Assembly (NCBI RefSeq): GCF_000716785.1
Contig: NZ_JNYY01000020.1
Span: 75,138 to 139,137 of the forward strand
Reading direction: 5' to 3'
DNA from: Amycolatopsis vancoresmycina
GTDB taxonomy: Bacteria > Actinomycetota > Actinomycetes > Mycobacteriales > Pseudonocardiaceae
Length of the DNA stretch: 64,000 nt
The translations under genes were made by a program, and so were the position numbers. Below the pieces are notes generated by a model. The model ran no database searches and was not told the origin of the DNA. It saw only the letters and a list, made by a program, of their open reading frames with translations. Numbering within the stretch: position 1 is the stretch's first letter; every line of letters starts with the position of its first letter. Of the stretch, positions 8,832 to 16,233 are shown in pieces.

Positions 8832-10393
8832 GATGCCCCCTCGGCGAACTTGTCCTTGGCAATCAGTTTCCCATCGGCGAAGCACAGCCGGTAGGCGGCG
8901 TAGTCGTTGTCGAGCCACGATCGGCCCGTGCCGTAGTACTCGCACGCGACGCCGGCCACCACCGGCACCGGTGGCTCGCCGTGCACGGGGCGAGCCGAAC
9001 GCTGGTGCTCGGGCAGCCGCGGCGCCACCTCGGCCCGGGACTGCCCGATCCGCAGCCCGTCGTAAACCGGCCCGGGCAGCTCCGAGGAGTTCCACTGGTA
9101 CAGGAAGACGACGCCGCTCACCGCGAGCACCACGCCGAACAGCCCGCACGGCACGGCGATCGCCTGGACCAGGCTGCGCCGCACATCCCGGCGGGCCAGC
9201 TCCAAAGCCCGGGCCGAAGTCGATTGCCCGGGCTCGTCGTCGTCGACCTCCCGTTCGGCCGGCGCCGCATCGTGCGGCAGCCGCGCGGTGACGGCGAAGC
9301 CGCCTTCGAGTGGACCGGCCCGCAACGTGCCGCCGACGAGCCGGGCACGTTCGCGCAGGCCGATCAGCCCGACCTGCCCGGACGCGGCCCCGGGCAACGG
9401 CCCGGCGGGCGGCCGCGCGTTGACGACGCTGACGTCGGTCCGCGCGCCGGCGCTGGTCACCCGCACCGTCACGGCGGCACCCGGCGCGTGCTTCGCCACG
9501 TTCGTCAGTGCTTCCTGGACCACGCGGTAGGCGGCCCGGGCGACCATCGGCGGCGCCGCATCGACGTCCACTGTGGACTCGATGGCCAGGCCGGACGCCC
9601 GCGCCCGCGCGATCAGCTCGCCGAGGTCGCCCTGCACCGGCTCCACCGGGGCGGCGTCCTCGCGCAGCACGCCGATGATTTCCCGCAGCCGCTCGGTCGC
9701 CGCCGCGGCGCTGGTCCGCAGCTGCCCGGCCGCGTCGCGCTGGGTGTCGTCGAGCCCGCCCGCGACCTCCAGCGCGGCGGCGCGGACGGCGATCAGGCTC
9801 AGCTCGTGACCCAGCGAGTCGTGCATGTCGCCGGCGATCCGCGCGCGCTCGCGCAGCCGCGCCTGCTCGGCGATCAGCCGCTGCCGGCTTTCCATCTCCT
9901 CGGCCCGGCGCCAGCCGGTGCGGGCGAGTTCGCCGCGGACCCGGACGTACCGGCCGAGCAACCACGGCGACAGCCCGGCGAACACGAGGATCGCCACCAT
10001 CGCCGCCCAGTCACCGAGGCCATCGGGCCCGACGAGCAGCGCCAGCGGCAGGCCGAGGACCGTGACGGCAACCCCGATCAGCACGCCCGGCCGGGCCCGC
10101 TCCATCCGCAGCCCGGCTTGGTAGCTCATCGCGACCAGCACGAACACCACCCACACCGGCACGTGGTCGCCGAACGGGAACGGCACGGCGAGCGCCCCGG
10201 CCAGCGCGATGCCGAGCGAGACGACCGGGTACCGCCGCGCGGTGGCCACCGAGCCCACGACGACGGCGAGCCCGCCGACGATCTCCCAGGGCGACCGGAT
10301 GTTGACGGTGTCGGCGACGACGACGAACGCGAGGAACAGCCCGAGCAGCACGTCGAACACCACGCGCCACCGGCGCTTCGTGACCTCCCGCAC
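8828..10393 (-). CDS. NarL-type sensor histidine kinase with extra C-terminal membrane segment and domain
   Basis: About 521 residues from the GTG at 10391-10393; a TTG further upstream is possible but lacks support. Five or more N-terminal membrane helices (about 10-145), then a HisKA_3 dimerisation domain with the phosphoacceptor in DMHDSLGHELS (His about 191), and a HATPase domain (EALTNVAKHAPG, QVGLIGLRERARLVGG). Unusually the protein does not end there: a charged linker leads to another membrane helix (about 413-434) and an 87-residue tail, starting DGLRIGQSRAEV, with Cys in VACEYYG and YRLCFADGK. Signal unknown. It is coupled to the response regulator. Confidence 0.9.
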   Translation of the reverse strand: MREVTKRRWRVVFDVLLGLFLAFVVVADTVNIRSPWEIVGGLAVVVGSVATARRYPVVSLGIALAGALAVPFPFGDHVPVWVVFVLVAMSYQAGLRMERARPGVLIGVAVTVLGLPLALLVGPDGLGDWAAMVAILVFAGLSPWLLGRYVRVRGELARTGWRRAEEMESRQRLIAEQARLRERARIAGDMHDSLGHELSLIAVRAAALEVAGGLDDTQRDAAGQLRTSAAAATERLREIIGVLREDAAPVEPVQGDLGELIARARASGLAIESTVDVDAAPPMVARAAYRVVQEALTNVAKHAPGAAVTVRVTSAGARTDVSVVNARPPAGPLPGAASGQVGLIGLRERARLVGGTLRAGPLEGGFAVTARLPHDAAPAEREVDDDEPGQSTSARALELARRDVRRSLVQAIAVPCGLFGVVLAVSGVVFLYQWNSSELPGPVYDGLRIGQSRAEVAPRLPEHQRSARPVHGEPPVPVVAGVACEYYGTGRSWLDNDYAAYRLCFADGKLIAKDKFAEGAS

Positions 10394-10966
10394 GGGTTCG
10401 AAGCTACAAGCCCGTGACCGCGGCCGACCACTGCCGGAAGTCAAGGGTTCAGGCGGCCCGGCGACTTCACCGTCCGCGGCCAGGACAGCGCGAACCCGCC
10501 GGTTTGGCGACGGTTCATCGAGTTACGACCCACGGTGGCCGAGTTCCGGCGCGCTCGTGAGCAGTGCCCTCGACCTAGAGCGCCGCTCACAGAGAGCAGT
10601 GCTCTCACTTTGGAGCACCAGGCACAGGCGGCCGTGAGCAGTGCTCTCGACGCAGAGCGATGCGCCCCACGCCCACCCGGACGCCGCCGACCGTGAGCAG
10701 CGCTCTCTAAAGCAAGCACCGCTCGCCAAACATGCGTGAGCAGTGCTCTCGAAAGCAAGCAGCGCTCACCAGTCTTTGTGAGCAGTGCTCTCGAAGCCGA
10801 GCACCGCCCTCAGCCAGGCGAGAGCAGTGCTCACAAAGAAGCCCTGGCGCCCTGCCGCGGGCCGGGCCGGGCGGGGCAGGTGGGCCGAGAGCGCCGACAC
10901 GGCCGACGGACCTCTCCCTGCGCATATCCGCACGGGAGCGCCCGCGGTGTTGCATGATGATCCATC
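10394..10966. other. 573-bp non-coding region with dispersed inverted repeats
   Basis: It separates the divergent kinase gene and the coupled cassette at 10967. Short frames on both strands translate the repeats into similar low-complexity peptides but have no coding signature. The repeat cluster is listed separately. Just before the next gene an interrupted dyad (ATGATG-N3-CATCAT, 10954-10968) overlaps the start codon. Confidence 0.7.
10557..10834. repeat. Cluster of seven GTGAGCAGTGCTCTCG-type repeats
   Basis: Copies begin near 10557, 10592, 10634, 10693, 10736 and 10778, with a reversed copy at 10821-10834. Spacing is 35, 42, 59, 43 and 42 nt. The core AGAGCAGTGCTCT is itself a perfect palindrome around a central G. 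Most copies are followed 20-25 nt later by a diverged complementary GCNGCGCTCAC, so each unit can fold as an imperfect hairpin. No cas genes, no constant spacer length and no unique spacers, so it is not CRISPR. Function unknown. Confidence 0.75.
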
Positions 10967-11176
10967 ATGGCCGAGCGCACACTCGCCGACCAGTTGGGCG
11001 GCTACCTCCCCGAAGGCATCGAGGCCCTCGAAGAGCACGAGCGGCAGGACCTCGCCGACGCCCTGCGCGACGCGCGCAGACGGCAGGCGAAAGCGCTCGC
11101 CGAGGCGGGCGAAGAGGGCCTCCGGTACGTCCCCGCACTGCTGCGCGGCGCGGTCCGGAAGGCGGTCGGCCTATGA
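10967..11176 (+). CDS. Conserved-looking 69-residue protein of unknown function
   Basis: Starts MAERTLADQLGGYLPEG and is almost wholly helical, with an acidic first half (GIEALEEHERQDLADALRD) and a basic amphipathic second half ending GAVRKAVGL. Strong GC at third positions supports coding. Its stop overlaps the ATG of the next small frame (ATGA at 11173-11176). I do not recognise the family. A membrane-surface or adaptor role for the gene at 11346 is conceivable but not shown. Confidence 0.7.
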   Translation: MAERTLADQLGGYLPEGIEALEEHERQDLADALRDARRRQAKALAEAGEEGLRYVPALLRGAVRKAVGL

Positions 11177-11349
11177 CCACGCTCCTCACGACACCATCGC
11201 AAGGCGGCCGACCTGCGACCGCCCTCCCACACAGCACCGACCGCAAGGCGATCGGCCAGCGACCACGCTCCTTCACGGCACGATCGCAGGGCGGCCGACC
11301 TGCGACCGCCCTCCCACACAGCACCGACCGCAAGGCGGACGACCGGTGA
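11173..11349 (+). CDS. Possible 58-residue repeat peptide, coupled on both sides
   Basis: This frame begins with an ATG overlapping the previous stop (ATGA) and ends in a TGA that overlaps the GTG of the following gene (GTGA). It consists of two copies of an 87-nt unit, so the peptide contains SQGGRPATALPHSTDRKA twice, at 9-26 and 38-55. Third-position GC is lower than in the neighbours. The coupling on both ends argues for translation; the repeat origin argues that it could be only a tolerated duplication that keeps ribosomes moving into the next gene. Confidence 0.35.
   Translation: MTTLLTTPSQGGRPATALPHSTDRKAIGQRPRSFTARSQGGRPATALPHSTDRKADDR
11175..11347 (+). repeat. Tandem duplication, 86 nt and 87 nt units
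   Basis: Unit 1 is 11175-11260 and unit 2 is 11261-11347. They share a 48-nt block that is identical and differ by a one-base insertion and a few substitutions near the start. The insertion makes the effective period 87 nt, a multiple of three, which keeps the reading frame open through both copies. Confidence 0.9.
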
Positions 11350-12095
11350 CCGCGGCGAACTACGCGGCCGAGGCGGAGATCCTCAAACTCGCCCGCGTCC
11401 TCGACGTCGAGCCCGCGCGGCTCGAGTACCTCACCACCGTCGATCCCGACGACCTGCGAGCCTTCCGGGACCAGGTCACCGACACGCTGTTCGACGCCAA
11501 CGCCGCCGCACTGCAGCGGATGGCTCTCGCCGCGCGAGTGGTCCCGGTCGGCGTGCTCGCCAAGATCGCCGAGAAAGTCTTCGGCCCGCTGCTGTGCGCG
11601 CGGATCGCCGGGCTGGTCGACGTCTCGCGCGGGGTCGACGTCGCCAAGCGGCTCAGCCCGCGGTTCCTCGCCGAGGTCGCCGCGGAGCTCGATCCGCGGC
11701 GTGCCAGCGCCATCATCAGCCGCATTCCGCTCGACACCGTTCTCGCCGTCGCCGCCGAACTGGCGAGCAAAGAGGACTGGATCACCCTCGGCCGGTTCGT
11801 CGGTCACCTGCCCGACCTCACCGTGCGGCGCGCCCTCGAAGGGATCGACGACCCGGCGCTGCTGCGGATCGCCTTCGTGCTCGATGACAAGGACCGCATC
11901 GACCACGTCGTCGGCCTGCTGCCAGCCCACCGGCTCGGGCGGCTGGTCACCGCGGCGGCCGCCGACGAAGACCTCTGGGTGCCCGCGCTGGATCTGCTGA
12001 CCCACCTCACCGAAGCCCGCCGGGCCACCCTCGTGCCGATGCTCGGCGGGCTGCCCGGCGGGTTCCGGGAACGCGTTCAGGCGACGATCAAGTAG
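11346..12095 (+). CDS. MgtE_N-like superhelical protein of unknown function
   Basis: 249 residues from a GTG overlapping the previous stop. The sequence is a chain of short helical repeats: LDPRRASAIISRIPLDTVLAVAAEL, then DWITLGRFVGHLPDLTVRRALEGI, then DPALLRIAFVLDDKDRIDHVVGLLP, a pattern like the MgtE N-terminal or FliG-type superhelix. No membrane helix or catalytic motif is present. Such folds usually act as scaffolds. It is the last gene of a coupled set with the 69- and 58-residue products and overlaps the convergent small membrane protein by 19 bp. Confidence 0.75.
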   Translation: MTAANYAAEAEILKLARVLDVEPARLEYLTTVDPDDLRAFRDQVTDTLFDANAAALQRMALAARVVPVGVLAKIAEKVFGPLLCARIAGLVDVSRGVDVAKRLSPRFLAEVAAELDPRRASAIISRIPLDTVLAVAAELASKEDWITLGRFVGHLPDLTVRRALEGIDDPALLRIAFVLDDKDRIDHVVGLLPAHRLGRLVTAAAADEDLWVPALDLLTHLTEARRATLVPMLGGLPGGFRERVQATIK

Positions 12096-12298
12096 ATCCC
12101 GTAGCCGACGATCGCCGCGCACGCGGTGAAGCAGACCACCGCGCCGGCCAGTGGGCCGGTGCCCGAGCTGCCCGCCTCGCGTGCCGATTCGCGTTGCGAG
12201 AGGCCGACCACGCCGAAGGAAAAGAGGCTCGTCAGCACGACGACCGAAGCCAGCGCGACGACGAAGACGAGACCGAGGGAACCCCAATTGATGTGCAC
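12077..12298 (-). CDS. Small two-helix membrane protein partnered with PiT transporter
   Basis: 73 residues from GTG at 12296-12298, with an AGGAGC ribosome-binding site that includes the stop region of the upstream PiT gene. Two hydrophobic helices (about 7-30 and 50-72) flank a short polar loop (LSQRESAREAGSSGTG). It starts 8 bp after the transporter stop, so the two are co-transcribed. An accessory subunit role is inferred from position only. It has no counterpart beside the second PiT gene at 60871. Confidence 0.75.
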   Translation of the reverse strand: MHINWGSLGLVFVVALASVVVLTSLFSFGVVGLSQRESAREAGSSGTGPLAGAVVCFTACAAIVGYGIYLIVA

Positions 12299-12306
12299 GG
12301 TGCTCC

Positions 12307-13434
12307 TCAGGCGTTGGCCGGCTGCGTGACGCCGGGCTCGGGCTCGTGGATGGAGTTCGCGTTGACCGGGTTCCGCCGGGACGCCAGGTAGATACCCAGC
12401 GCGACGACGACCCCCGCCAGGCCGACCAGCACCGTGCCCCAGGTCCCGAGCGTCGAGATCTCGGCTGCGAGCGCGCCGACGATCGCGGCAGCCGGCAGCG
12501 TCAGCGCCCAGGCGAGGACCATCCGGCCGGCGACGCCCCAGCGGACTTCGGCGAGCCTGCGGCCGAGCCCGGAGCCGATGATGCCGCCGGAGCAGACGTG
12601 CGTGGTGGACAGTGCGAACCCGAGGTGCGCCGACGTCAGGATGACCGCGGCCGCGCTGGTTTCCGCCGCGAAGCCCTGCGGGGTCTGGATTTCGGTGAGC
12701 TTCTTGCCCATCGTCTGGATGATCCGCCAGCCGCCGAGGTAGGTGCCGAGCGCGATCGCGGTGCCGGCGGTGAGGATCACCCACAGCGGCGGCCCGGAGT
12801 TCGGCGCGAGCGAGCCGGACGCGATCAGCGTCAGCGTGATGACACCCATGGTCTTCTGCGCGTCGTTCGTCCCGTGTGCCAGCGACACCAGGGACGCCGA
12901 CGCGATCTGGCCCGCCTTGAACGTCCGGCCCACCGTGTCCTGCTTCGCGCGGGCGGTGATCCGGTAGACGAGGAAGGTGCCCAGGGTCGCGACGATCCCG
13001 GCGACGATCGGCGAGGCGAGCGCGGGGATCAGGACCTTCTCGACGACCTTCCCGAAGTGGACGGCGTCGGAGCCGGACGCGATCCAGGTGGCGCCGATCA
13101 GGCCGCCGAACAGCGCGTGCGACGAGCTCGACGGCAGCCCGATCAGCCACGTCAGCAAGTTCCAGACGATGGCGCCGACGAGCCCGGCGAAGATGATCAC
13201 CGGCGTCACCTTCGTGTCGTCGACGATCCCGCCGGAGATCGTCTTCGCGACCTCGACCGAAAGGAAGGCGCCGACCAGGTTCAGCACGGCGGACACACCG
13301 ACCGCGACCTTCGGCTTGAGCGCCCCGGTGGCGATGGACGTGGCCATCGCGTTGGCGGTGTCGTGGAAGCCGTTGGTGAAGTCGAAGGCGAGCGCCGCGA
13401 CGATCACCACCAGCACGATGAGGGAGAAGTCCAT
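12307..13434 (-). CDS. PiT-family inorganic phosphate transporter (copy 1)
   Basis: 375 residues, ten or more hydrophobic helices, with the duplicated PiT signatures: FDFTNGFHDTANAMATSIATGAL near the N-terminus and LAHGTNDAQKTMGVITL in the second half, plus GLPSSSSHALFGGLIGA and STTHVCSGGIIGSG. PiT carriers import metal-phosphate with protons at low affinity. ATG at 13432-13434 is preferred over an upstream in-frame start because the residues before it are not protein-like. A PHO-box-like direct repeat lies about 80 bp upstream. A paralogue of nearly equal length lies at 60871. Confidence 0.95.
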   Translation of the reverse strand: MDFSLIVLVVIVAALAFDFTNGFHDTANAMATSIATGALKPKVAVGVSAVLNLVGAFLSVEVAKTISGGIVDDTKVTPVIIFAGLVGAIVWNLLTWLIGLPSSSSHALFGGLIGATWIASGSDAVHFGKVVEKVLIPALASPIVAGIVATLGTFLVYRITARAKQDTVGRTFKAGQIASASLVSLAHGTNDAQKTMGVITLTLIASGSLAPNSGPPLWVILTAGTAIALGTYLGGWRIIQTMGKKLTEIQTPQGFAAETSAAAVILTSAHLGFALSTTHVCSGGIIGSGLGRRLAEVRWGVAGRMVLAWALTLPAAAIVGALAAEISTLGTWGTVLVGLAGVVVALGIYLASRRNPVNANSIHEPEPGVTQPANA

Positions 13435-13515
13435 GAGCGGCTCTCTTCCGTTGCTGTTCGTTAGCAACGCTACTGATCAACGGAACGGACTCCGATCCCT
13501 GTCGTGTGACGGCTC

Positions 13516-13533
13516 CCTGAACTCTCGATGAAC
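13516..13533 (-). promoter_or_regulatory. PHO-box-like direct repeat upstream of PiT copy 1
   Basis: On the minus strand GTTCATC-GAGA-GTTCAGG: two heptamers 11 nt apart. Streptomyces PhoP boxes are 11-nt direct repeats near GTTCACC, so this is a degenerate candidate placed 82 bp before the start codon. The rest of the 294-bp gap (13435-13728) shows no gene. Confidence 0.4.
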
Positions 13534-13728
13534 CGGTGTCAGTACCTTCGCAATCAGCCGGAAGAGGCATCGGTGAAAGCGCTTTTTCAACGGCCGCATC
13601 GGCGCTCGCCATTGTCACCCGTCACAACGAACCCCGGACAACTCTGAGCGTTTTCCCAGGTCGCTTCCCCCGTTCTGTGACCGATCATGATATGCGTCAC
13701 GTACTGACGGGTAACTGGAGGCAACGGA

Positions 13729-14595
13729 ATGCGGGTCACCAACGGCGGTGTCAAGCGAACCCTGGCCGTGCTCGCCGCGGCGCTCACCTTCGGCGCGGTC
13801 GCGCCGTCGGTCGCCGACGCGGCGACGGGCAGCGGCTGGAACGACTGGGCCTGCCGGCCCACGGCGGCGCACCCCCAGCCCGTCGTGCTGGTGCACGGCC
13901 TCGGCGCGAACGACTCCGTCAACTGGTTCTTCCACGCGCCGAAGATCGCCGGCGCCGGGTACTGCGTGTTCTCGCTGACCTACGGCACCGGCATCCTCGG
14001 CCCGGGCGTCGGCGGCCTCGCGTCGATGCGCGACAGCGCGGCGCAACTCGGCCGGTTCGTCGACCGGGTCACGACCGCGACGGGCGCGGCGAAGGTCGAC
14101 ATCGTCGGCCACTCCGAAGGCAGCACGATGCCCGCGTACTACCTCAAGTACGGCGGCGGCGCAGCGAAAGTGGCCCACTTCGTCGGCTTCGGCGCGAACT
14201 ACCGCGGCACCACCCTGGGCGGCCTCGACGCGCTCGCCGAAGCCCTGCTCACGACGGTGCCGGGCCTGGGCGCGATCCTGAAGACGGCCTGCGGCGCCTG
14301 CACGGAATACCTGGCCCCCTCGGCCTTCCTGGACGACCTCGCCCGCGGCGGCGTCCACGTGGCCGGCCCGGCGTACACGAGCATCGTGAGCAAGTACGAC
14401 GAGGTGGTGACGCCGTACACGAGCGGCATCCTGAACGAGCCGGGCGCGACGGACATCGTGCTGCAGGACTTCTGCCCGTCCGACGCCGCCGGTCACCTCG
14501 GCCAGGCGATCGACCCGAACGTCACGGGCCTGATCCTGCACGCGCTCGACGCGAGCCACGCGCCGTCGTGCACACCGTTCACCCTGCCGCTGTGA
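13729..14595 (+). CDS. Secreted alpha/beta-hydrolase lipase (EstA/lipase class 2 type)
   Basis: 288 residues with a Sec signal peptide (about 1-33, cleavage near VADAA). Mature enzyme shows the oxyanion region VVLVHGLGAND, the nucleophile elbow GHSEGS, a candidate catalytic Asp in SKYDEVVTP and His near the C-terminus. Six Cys in the mature protein suggest disulfides, as expected for an exported lipase. It would hydrolyse acylglycerols or other esters outside the cell. It converges with, and overlaps by 17 bp, the RNA-ligase-like gene. Confidence 0.9.
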   Translation: MRVTNGGVKRTLAVLAAALTFGAVAPSVADAATGSGWNDWACRPTAAHPQPVVLVHGLGANDSVNWFFHAPKIAGAGYCVFSLTYGTGILGPGVGGLASMRDSAAQLGRFVDRVTTATGAAKVDIVGHSEGSTMPAYYLKYGGGAAKVAHFVGFGANYRGTTLGGLDALAEALLTTVPGLGAILKTACGACTEYLAPSAFLDDLARGGVHVAGPAYTSIVSKYDEVVTPYTSGILNEPGATDIVLQDFCPSDAAGHLGQAIDPNVTGLILHALDASHAPSCTPFTLPL

Positions 14596-15082
14596 ACGGC
14601 ACCGCGGCGGCGTGCTCCCACGGTCCGCCGCGGTAGTGCCAGACGTCGAGCCCGGTCGCGGTCGCCGTGCCGGGGCCGGGCTCGCGGCGCACGGCTTCGA
14701 GCGTGGCGGCCGCGACGTCCGGGCCGACCTTGCTCTGGACCGTCACGTGCGGCTTGAACGGCTGCGCGTCCTGGCGGGTGAGCCACGCCGACCAGCGCGC
14801 CCGCAACGCGGCGTGCAGCCGGAGCAGCGCGGTGGACTCGACGTCGAGGGCGACCCCGCGCCCGAGCGACCGGACCCGGGCCACCGTCAGCTCGAACGGC
14901 CCGTCCGCCACCTCGGCGCAGTCGGCGAGGACGGTCGCCAGGTGCTCGCCCGGGAGCGCGTGGAACAGGGTCAGGTGGGCGTCGACGAGCTGCCGCTCCA
15001 GCGGGAACCAGCGGCGCCGCAACGCATTCCACGCCGTTTGCGCGCGCTCGTCGACGGCGAGGGTCACGACCAGCGGCGGCAC
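14579..15082 (-). CDS. 2'-5' RNA ligase / cyclic phosphodiesterase family protein
   Basis: 167 residues from GTG at 15080-15082. It carries the two HxT motifs of the 2H phosphoesterase fold: HLTLFHALPG near residue 40 and HVTVQSKVG near 115, spaced as in LigT/ThpR proteins. These enzymes act on 2',3'-cyclic or 2'-5' phosphodiester bonds in RNA or nucleotides. It begins 5 bp after hutI and is probably read with the hut genes, although no link to histidine breakdown is known. Substrate is unknown. Confidence 0.85.
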   Translation of the reverse strand: MPPLVVTLAVDERAQTAWNALRRRWFPLERQLVDAHLTLFHALPGEHLATVLADCAEVADGPFELTVARVRSLGRGVALDVESTALLRLHAALRARWSAWLTRQDAQPFKPHVTVQSKVGPDVAAATLEAVRREPGPGTATATGLDVWHYRGGPWEHAAAVPFTAAG

Positions 15083-15087
15083 GGTGA

Positions 15088-16233
15088 TCAGCGTACGCGT
15101 TCTCCGGCACGCCACACCGCGTGCGTCAGCGGCACGCCCGGCCGGTACGCCAGGTGCGTCACCGAAGGCGCGTCGAGGACGTGGACGTCCGCCCGCGCGC
15201 CGGGGCGCAGGACGCCCACGTCCGTCCGCCGCAGGGCCTTCGCGCCGCCCGCCGTCGCGGCCCAGACCGCTTCCTCGATCGTCATCCGCATCTGCAGCAC
15301 CGCCGTCGCGACGCAGAACGCCATCGACGTCGTGTACGAGCTGCCCGGATTGGCGTTGCTGGCCAGCGCCACCGTCGCGCCCGCGTCGAGCAGGCGCCGC
15401 GCCGGGGCCAGCGGCTGACGGGTCGACAAGTCGCACGCCGGCAGCAGAGTCGCGACCGTCTCGGACGCGGCCAGCGCCTCGACGTCGGCGTCCGAAGGGT
15501 ACGTGCAGTGGTCGACGCTCGCCGCGCCCAGCTCGACCGCCAGCCGGACGCCGGGCCCCTCGCCGAGCTGGTTGCCGTGCACCCGCAGCCCCAGCCCGCG
15601 CTCGGCCGCGGCCTTCAGCACCCGCGCCGACTGGGCTTCGTCGAACGCGCCGGTTTCGCAGAACACGTCCGCCCAGCGCACGCTTTCCGCCACGGCGTCG
15701 AGCATCTCGCCGCACACGAGGTCCACATAGGACTCCGCGTCGGCGCCCGGCGGGACCAGGTGCGCGCCGAGGAACGTGACCTCGTCGGCCACCTCGCCGG
15801 CGATCCGCGCGGACCGCGCCTCGTCCGCGACGGTCAGCCCGTAGCCCGTCTTCGTTTCCAGGCAGGTCGTCCCCTGCCGGGCCGCCTCGCCGACGTGGCG
15901 GCGCAGGTTCGCGGCCAGCTGCTCGTCGGACGCCTCCCGCGTCGCACCGACGGTGGTCGCGATTCCGCCTGCGGTGTAGGGCTTTCCGGCCATCCGAGCT
16001 TCGAATTCGGCGGTGCGGTCACCGGCGAAGACGAGGTGCGTGTGGCTGTCGACCCAGCCGGGCAGCACGGCACGCCCTTCGACGTCGACGCGCTCGTCGG
16101 CGTCCGGCGCGCTCGCCGCCGGACCCGCCCAGGCGACACGCGAGCCGTCCAGCACCAAGGCAGCGCCGGAAAGGCGGCCCAGCGCGGGGTCGTTGGTTGT
16201 GAGTTCGCCGATGCCCGTGATCAGGACTGCCAC
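15088..16233 (-). CDS. hutI: Imidazolonepropionase
   Basis: 381 residues, amidohydrolase fold. Metal ligands are visible in DSHTHLVFAGDR (about 63-74), with GGIATTVGATR and HVDHCTY-type segments following (SVDHCTYPSD, ASNANPGSS for the catalytic Asp/Asn region). It hydrolyses 4-imidazolone-5-propanoate to N-formimidoyl-L-glutamate in histidine degradation. The GTG start lies 13 bp inside the hutF end, with a GGAG ribosome-binding site. Length is near the usual 400. Confidence 0.95.
   Translation of the reverse strand: MAVLITGIGELTTNDPALGRLSGAALVLDGSRVAWAGPAASAPDADERVDVEGRAVLPGWVDSHTHLVFAGDRTAEFEARMAGKPYTAGGIATTVGATREASDEQLAANLRRHVGEAARQGTTCLETKTGYGLTVADEARSARIAGEVADEVTFLGAHLVPPGADAESYVDLVCGEMLDAVAESVRWADVFCETGAFDEAQSARVLKAAAERGLGLRVHGNQLGEGPGVRLAVELGAASVDHCTYPSDADVEALAASETVATLLPACDLSTRQPLAPARRLLDAGATVALASNANPGSSYTTSMAFCVATAVLQMRMTIEEAVWAATAGGAKALRRTDVGVLRPGARADVHVLDAPSVTHLAYRPGVPLTHAVWRAGERVR

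Noticed and set aside
10394..10444. TTG start for the histidine kinase at 10444
   Set aside because: No ribosome-binding site, and the added residues are polar and unlike the usual short N-terminus before the first helix; GTG at 10393 is preferred.
10557..10834. CRISPR array
   Set aside because: Repeats diverge, spacers vary in length and are themselves partly palindromic, and no cas gene is present.
13677..13700. CRP-like site (TGTGAC...GTCACG) before the lipase gene
   Set aside because: The half-sites are too far apart (about 14 nt between them) for a CRP operator; left as chance.
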